Position numbers and translations under genes: made by a program. Under the pieces are notes generated by a model, which saw only the letters and a list, made by a program, of their open reading frames with translations, was not told where the DNA came from and ran no database searches. Below are positions 58,788 through 64,000 of a stretch of DNA of 64,000 nt, piece by piece. The DNA comes from Manihot esculenta (lineage: Eukaryota; Streptophyta; Magnoliopsida; Malpighiales; Euphorbiaceae): NCBI RefSeq assembly GCF_001659605.2, contig NC_035177.2, positions 171,307 through 235,306 on the forward strand. Direction: 5' to 3'. Within the stretch, counting starts at the first letter, position 1. The number at the start of each line of letters is the position of its first letter.

Positions 58788-60418
58788 TGTAATACCCGGC
58801 TAGAGTCCGGCACCGGAATTCCTGTTGTCTGGTGGAATCCGGGGTGTCGGAATCCTCTAGAAGGGTAGGATTTATGATTTTCTAAAGAAATGTTGTATGT
58901 TTTAATGTTTTAAAGTCAAATGGAACTGAGTTTTGAGTTGAAATGAACCAAGGCAGATGAGCCAAGTTCGGCCGCCGAAAGTGCCCAATGTTCGGCTTCC
59001 GAATGTTCAGGTTCGGCCCCCGAATGTTGCATGGTTTTGCATGCGATTGGGCAGCCGAAGCTGAGTTGGCCTGCTAGCTGAGTCAATATTTTGGACAGAT
59101 GTTGGCTTCAGAACTTTGTCATAGGACAGGCCACGTCTCTCATGACTCATCTGCAGGTGATTTAGCTGCTCATGCAAGGATTTTATTGGTTTTCAAAGGT
59201 TTTGAAAGTTTTGAAGTTAAAAAGCAAGTTTTTGAGATTTTATGAGTTTGAAGAGAAGTTGATCCATTTTTCTTTGTTCAGATCGTTCATCTTCCTGTTT
59301 ACAAGGGGTAAGTGAAGATCTTGAACTTGTTTTATTGTTATACAGAAGTTTTATGAAGGTTTGGTTAGAGATACATGCTAAGGTTGAAAAATGATGTTTT
59401 TTGATGATTTATGCTTGTAAGCATGATTATGTGTTATGTTTGATTTGTTTGTTGGGGTTGTTAGGTAGTTTTGGACCCCTATGTTCATATACTTAAGTAT
59501 ATGTGTGATGAGGAGTTGAATTATGCATGTTTTGAGAGGTTGAAGGGGAAGAGGAGGTTGTTTGCCGTTGGAGCTGAGTTCTGGATGAACTCAGGTTCGG
59601 CAGCCGAAGGTTCATTCGGCCGCCGAACCCCTTGCATGGTGGCTTTGGCTGCCACAGCTTGCCCCTGAGTGTTTTTGAGGTTCGGCTCTATTTGGGGGAT
59701 TCAGCCGCCGAAGGTGCCGCCGAAGGTTAGAGACTTTCGTCTTTAGAGTGTGTTTTGGCCCCCGAAACTTGCCCCCGAAAGGGTTCGGCCGCCGAAGATT
59801 TGAGATTCGGCCGCCGAAGGTGCTTGAGTTTCGTCTCTGGAGAGGACTTTCGGCCGCCGAACCTGCTGCCGAAAGTGTTCTGTCCAGCTTTTCTTTTGCA
59901 TGCTTTGCATGAGTTTTAGAGTGAGTTTAAGGGGATTCATGTGGAGTTTAATAGAGTTATTCTTAAGTAAGTTTGGTCCCTCATTTGAGTCTTTCTATGC
60001 TTACACAGATCAGAGGAACCAGAGAGAGCAGCAGTGAGTACTGCTCCAGAGTTTACTGAACCTGCAGAGTCAGTCCAGACAGCCAGAGGTGAGTGGAACT
60101 AAACTTATTACTCGTTTTAATTAAGACATTAACTACTTGCATCTTTCATGCATCATAATTATGCAATAGGTTGATTGCATTAGAATTCACCAAGATGTTG
60201 CATTGCATAGCTATATTGTTGATGTGGGTGAATGCTGAATGATCCAATAGTCTCTGAGTTAAGACTAGGAGCCTTTGACTACGCCCTGGCAGGTATAGTA
60301 AAGTCCAGGAGCCTTTGACTACGCCCTGGCAATGGTAAGTACAGGTGTTATATACACATATAGATATATGAGACAGGAAATCCAGGTGCCTTTGACTATG
60401 CCCTGGTATGAGTTACTG
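58788..60418 (+). repeat. 3' LTR of element B, truncated
   Basis: It begins TGTAATACCCGGCTAGAG and tracks the 5' LTR (41609 onward) until GAGTTACTG at 60411-60418, where it joins element A pol sequence. About 0.6 kb of LTR end is missing. Near 58975 it has one GCC 13-mer where the 5' LTR has two, a 20-base repeat-mediated loss. Confidence 0.92.
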
Positions 60419-61553
60419 GCCCAGACCCACTACAGTAACTGAGATTAAAAGCTTTCTGGGACTGCCAGGTTACTACAGGAGGTTCGTACAGGACTTCTCA
60501 AAGATAGCAGCTCCTATGACCAAATTGACTCAGAAGAACCAGAAGTTTATCTGGTCAGATCAGTGTGAAGAGAGCTTTGAGGAGCTCAAGAAGAGATTGA
60601 CAATAGCACCAGTGCTAGCTCTGCCTGTTAGTGACGAGGATTTCACAGTGTTCTGTGATGCATCTCGAGTGGGATTGGGTTGTGTTCTTATGCAATAGGA
60701 TAAGGTGATTGCTTATGCTTCTAGACAGTTGAAGAAGCACGAGTTGAATTACCCCACCCATGACCTTGAGATGGCAGCAGTTATCTTTGCACTCAAGATG
60801 TGGAGGCATTACCTCTATGGGGTTAAATGCGAGATCGTCACTGATCATAAGAGTTTACAGTACATCTTGAGCCAGAGGGAGCTGAATTTAAGGCAGAGAA
60901 GATGGGTAGAATTGCTTAGTGATTATGATTGTAAGATTCATTATCATCCGGGTAAGGCGAATGTTGTGGCAGACGCCTTAAGCCGTAAGTCACTAGGCAG
61001 TTTATCTCATATAGCAGCAGAGCGGAGACCAGTAGTGATGGAGCTTTACAAGCTCATTGAGGAGGGGTTACAGCTAGAGTTGTCTGGTACAGGTGCATTG
61101 ATAGCATAGATGAGAGTGACACCAGTGTTTCTGGAGTAGATAGCTCAAAGACAGCACAAGGATCCGGAGTTGATAAAAATTGCCAAGACTGTTCAGTCAG
61201 GCAACAATGCGGAGTTTAGATTTGACAGCCAAAGGATCCTTCGTTATGGGAGTCGACTTTGTGTACCAGATAATAGCAGTCTGAAGGAAGACATTATGAG
61301 AGAAGCTCATAATGTGAGGTATAGTGTTCACCTAGGAGCCACCAAGATGTATCAGGATCTGAAAAAGGTGTATTGGTGGCCATCCATGAAAAAGGAAGTG
61401 GCGCAGTTTGTGACAGCCTGTGACGTTTGTCAGCGGGTGAAATTAGAACATCAGAAGCCGGCTGGAATGCTTAACCCACTGCCGATTCCAGAATGGAAAT
61501 GGGAGAGCATAGCTATGGATTTTGTAGTGGGCTTACCGGCAGCAGCCAACAGG
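60419..61553 (+). pseudogene. Element A pol: late RT, RNase H, early integrase
   Basis: It picks up at [23 protein letters not shown] and runs through RNase H ([43 protein letters not shown]), the integrase zinc domain (CDVCQRVKLEHQKP) and MDFVVGLP. It stops at 61553 where element F begins. TAG codons at 60696, 61107 and 61137 disable it. Roughly 0.4 kb of RT between 41608 and this point is missing. ACAGG (61549-61553) should be F's target duplication. Confidence 0.9.
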
Positions 61554-63786
61554 TGTAATACCCGGCTCGAGTCCGGCACCAGAATTCTTGTCGTCCGGTG
61601 GACTCCGGGATGTCGGAATCCTCTAGAGGGTAGGAGATATGAGTTTCTCACGAATGTTGTGGGGTTTATTGTGTTACAGGTAAATGGAACCAAGTGTTGA
61701 GTTGAAATGAACCAAGGCAAAGGAGCCAAGTTCGGCCGCCGAAGATAAGTTCGGCCGCCGAAAGTGCCCCATGTGCGGCTTCCGAAGGTAAGTTCGGCCC
61801 CCGAATGTTGCATGGATTTGCATGCGATTTGGCAGCCGAAGCTGAGTTGCTTAGCCAGCAGTTTTGTATCCCTTAGTCAGCATTTTGGACAGGTGTTCTC
61901 ACCAGATCATGTCCAGAAGTTGGCCACGTCTCTCCTGGTTTATTTGCTGAGTTTGAGCAGCTCATGCAGAGTGTTTTGATAGTTCACAAGGTTTTGAATG
62001 TTTTGACAAAAAGCTCCGTTTGTGCGAGTTTGAGAGTTTGAGGAGAGTTGGTCCGTTTTCCTTAGTTCAGAGTGTTCAGCTTCGTGTTACAGGAGGTAAG
62101 TAATGCTCTTGAACCTGTTTATGTGTTTTCTGAAGGTTTTATGGAAGTTAAGGGAGCGAGATGCATGTTTAAGTGAGAAGTAGTGGTTTTGATGAGTTAT
62201 GCATGTATACATGTGTCTGTGTTATGTTTATGTTACATGTTTCTGTGTTCTGTTTGCTTTGTTGTTACCCCCTGCTTTGTTGTTAGGGGTTATTAGATAG
62301 TTTTGGACCCCTGTGATTATATACGTGAGTATATGTGTGTTGAGGAGTTGGAGTATATATGGTTTGAGTGGTTGAAGGGAAGGAGAAGATGGTTTGCCGT
62401 TGAAGCTGAGTTCTGGATGAACTCAGGTTCGGCAGCCGAAGGTTCATTCGGCCGCCGAACCTCTTGCATGGTGGCTTAGGCTGCCACAGCTTGCCCCCGC
62501 GAGTTTTGCATGTTCGGCTCTATTTGGGGGATTCGGCCGCCGAAGGTGCCGCCGAAGGTGCTTGAGTTTCGTCTCTGGAGAGGACTTTCGGCCGCCGAAC
62601 CTGCCGCCGAAAGTGTCCTGTCCAGCTTTCTTTTGCATGCTTTGCATGGCTAGTTGAGTGAGTTTAAGGGGATTCTTGGGGAAGTTTAAGAGAGTTAGTT
62701 CTACGCTTGTTTGAACCCTCATTTGAGTCCATCTGTATAGGTACAGACCAGAGGAACCAGAGAGAGCAGCAGTGAGTACTGCTCCAGAGGTTCAGAGCCT
62801 GCAGAGTCAGCCAGTCCAGATAGCCAGAGGTGAGTGGAACTAAACTTATGACTTTTAAGTGAACCACAAACTGCTTTTAGCATATCTCATGCATCATGTT
62901 TATGCCATAGGTTGATTGCATTAGTATTCACGAATATGTTGCATTGCATCGTTATTTGGTGATGTGAGTGAATGCTGAATGATCCAATAGTCTCAGACAG
63001 GAAGTCCAGGAGCCTTTGACTACGCCCTGGCAGGTATAGCGAAGTCCAGGAGCCTTTGACTACGCCCTGGCAGGTATAGCAAAGTCCAGGAGCCTTTGAC
63101 TACGCCCTGGCAATGGTAAGTACAGAGGTGTTATATACACATATACATATATGACAGGAAGACCAGGTGCTCGATTCTACGCCCTGGCACAGAGTTACTG
63201 GGACTATGTGGTGACAGGTTTACTCTTGATGTGGCTTGTCTGTGATATGGTGCATTCCATGAGATCATATTTTACTGAGATGTTTTACTGATCTACTCAC
63301 TGGGCTATAGAGCTCATCCCACTCCCTTAACCCCAGTTTTGCAGGTTCAGTGTACAGTGTACAGGGACAGTCCAGCAGAGTACAGGAAAAGTAAAGAAAT
63401 CTGTAATAGCTTAGAGTGGACATGTAATATTAAAGAGATGTAATAGTTGTTGCTTGACCTAGTGATGTATGTTTTGTACATGATCTGTATATGTATATAT
63501 GTTTTCCTGTATGTGAAAACCAGGCTTAACAGGTATGAGTTCACCCATCTAGAGCAAGCTCTAGTCAGGGATACAGAGTACAGAGTACATGAGTACAGAG
63601 TACAGAGATAGTGCATGCACAGGTTAAGCCTTGGGTCAGAAAAGAGTTTTATTTTCACAGAAAATGTATGATCATGTATGAGGTTTACAGGTACACAGAG
63701 AGTATAGCAGGCTTGCTACGGGTTCTGGCGGCCTTAAGCCGACCTGAATCCTAGCGCCGGTGACGGTCCATTTTGGGGTCGTTACA
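61554..63786 (+). repeat. 5' LTR of element F
   Basis: 2233 bases, TGTAATACCCGGCTCGAG to GGGGTCGTTACA. GCC-type 13-mers lie at 61732-61762 and 62426-62610. Splice-like signals: AG|GTAAGT at 62095/62096, acceptor-like GTACAG ending 62746, AG|GTGAGT at 62829/62830, TTTTGCAG ending 63344. Hairpin CTAGAGC-AA-GCTCTAG near 63550. Confidence 0.93.
63001..63112 (+). repeat. Minisatellite in element F LTR (three 40-bp units)
   Basis: The unit has the form GAAGTCCAGG...CCCTGGCAGGTATAGC, with CCAGG and CCTGG at its ends, repeated at 63001, 63041 and 63081 (last unit partial). The same unit occurs one to two times in the LTRs of A, B and C. Confidence 0.92.
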
Positions 63787-63789
63787 GAT

Positions 63790-63801
63790 TGGTATCAGAG
63801 C
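63790..63801 (+). promoter_or_regulatory. Primer binding site, initiator tRNA-Met type (element F)
   Basis: TGGTATCAGAGC, three bases after the LTR. Confidence 0.93.
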
Positions 63802-64000
63802 CCTAGGTTCACATGATCGGACCTATAGAGACAGTGTTGGGCTCAGACAGGTTAGAAGTGGTCAAGCACAATAGGAAATCATGTCCACTAGGATAGGGTC
63901 TTGAGTCCTATCTGCTAGGATATGCCATGAGTGTTGTATGTGTATGATTGATATGTGATGTTTATGTGCTAAAGTGGTATGTTATATGTTGTGTTTCCAG

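Larger units (their letters stand above)
41609..60418 (+). mobile_element. Element B: degenerate Tekay-like retrotransposon with right end deleted
   Basis: 5' LTR 41609-43873, initiator-Met-like primer site (one base changed), gag start 44097-44716, element C inside, gag-pol 54426-58710, hairpin/polypurine 58752-58787, and 3' LTR from 58788, which stops at 60418 instead of running to GTTACA. The LTR pair is close in sequence, apart from a 20-bp repeat-unit loss and the missing right ~0.6 kb. Many stops and frameshifts make it older than C in appearance. Confidence 0.92.
2419..61553 (+). mobile_element. Element A: heavily interrupted Tekay-like Ty3/Gypsy retrotransposon
   Basis: A is reconstructed from pieces that follow one another in the correct order: 5' LTR (2419-4065 plus 21522-22170), initiator-Met primer site (22174-22185), gag (22396-22725, then 39583 onward), protease and RT to 41608, then late RT, RNase H and integrase (60419-61553). 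The remainder and the 3' LTR lie to the right of the window. Insertions D, H, B and F occupy most of the span. Each whole insertion leaves a 5-bp duplication except B, whose right end is deleted, and F, which runs out of the window. Assigning 60419-61553 to A is an inference from order and frame. Confidence 0.85.
61554..64000 (+). mobile_element. Element F: 5' end of another Tekay-like retrotransposon, continuing past the window
   Basis: 5' LTR 61554-63786, initiator-Met primer site at 63790, leader to the window edge. The leader ends in TTGTGTTTCCAG, the acceptor-like stretch that precedes the gag ATG in the other copies, so gag should begin within about 10-20 bases of the edge. Its LTR is distinguishable from A/B/C (GGCTCGAGTCCGG start), so it is a subfamily. 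Confidence 0.92.

Noticed and set aside
63001..63112. CRISPR-like or host satellite array
   Set aside because: Three tandem 40-bp units without unique spacers, inside an LTR and shared with other copies of the same family.
1..64000. Host protein-coding genes between elements
   Set aside because: The LTR boundaries and 5-bp duplications tile the whole window. No unassigned gap large enough for a gene remains.

Overview
The window is plant nuclear DNA, almost certainly gene-poor (pericentromeric-type) heterochromatin of an angiosperm. Essentially every base can be assigned to long terminal repeat (LTR) retrotransposons of the Ty3/Gypsy superfamily. Primer binding sites match plant initiator tRNA-Met (TGGTATCAGAGC) and plant tRNA-Asp (TGGCGCCGTTGCCGGGG). 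I found no host gene, structural RNA gene, CRISPR array or bacterial-type operon. I cannot name the species from sequence alone.

Layout, outermost first. Element Z (1-2418, +) is a broken gag-pol piece of a chromodomain-type (Tekay/Del-like) element. Element A (+, same family) starts at 2419 inside Z's RNase H region and is itself split many times. Its 5' LTR is 2419-4065 plus 21522-22170, its gag begins at 22396, and it continues at 39583-41608 and 60419-61553. A's 5' LTR holds element D (4066-21516, +, duplication ACGGC), a non-autonomous relative. D's own 5' LTR holds a minus-strand Athila-like tandem, element E (4290-14503, duplication AGGTT), arranged LTR-internal-LTR-internal-LTR. A's gag holds a 9.7-kb minus-strand Athila-like element, H (22726-39577, duplication ACTCT). 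H's pol is split by element G (27356-34506, minus, duplication TCTAT). A's reverse transcriptase holds element B (41609-60418, +, right end deleted). B's gag holds the near-complete element C (44717-54420, +, duplication ATTAC). A's integrase holds element F (from 61554 to beyond the window). Nesting therefore reaches four levels three separate times.

How the parts work together: the A/B/C/F/Z family encodes, in C, a full gag, protease, reverse transcriptase, RNase H, integrase and chromodomain, but every copy here carries stops or frameshifts. D and G share LTR ends, primer site and LTR architecture with that family but keep only a small nucleocapsid-type ORF, so they would depend on enzymes supplied in trans. 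E and H share a tRNA-Asp primer site and a 3' untranslated region. H has gag, protease, RT and RNase H but no visible integrase, and E has only a chimeric nucleocapsid/linker ORF.

The signals most worth follow-up are non-coding: a covarying stem with an AGGA loop next to the polypurine tract in both lineages, a 16-base palindrome (CTGTTTGGGCAAACAG) spread through LTR, UTR and all three coding frames of H, and conserved intron-like splice signals inside the long LTRs.
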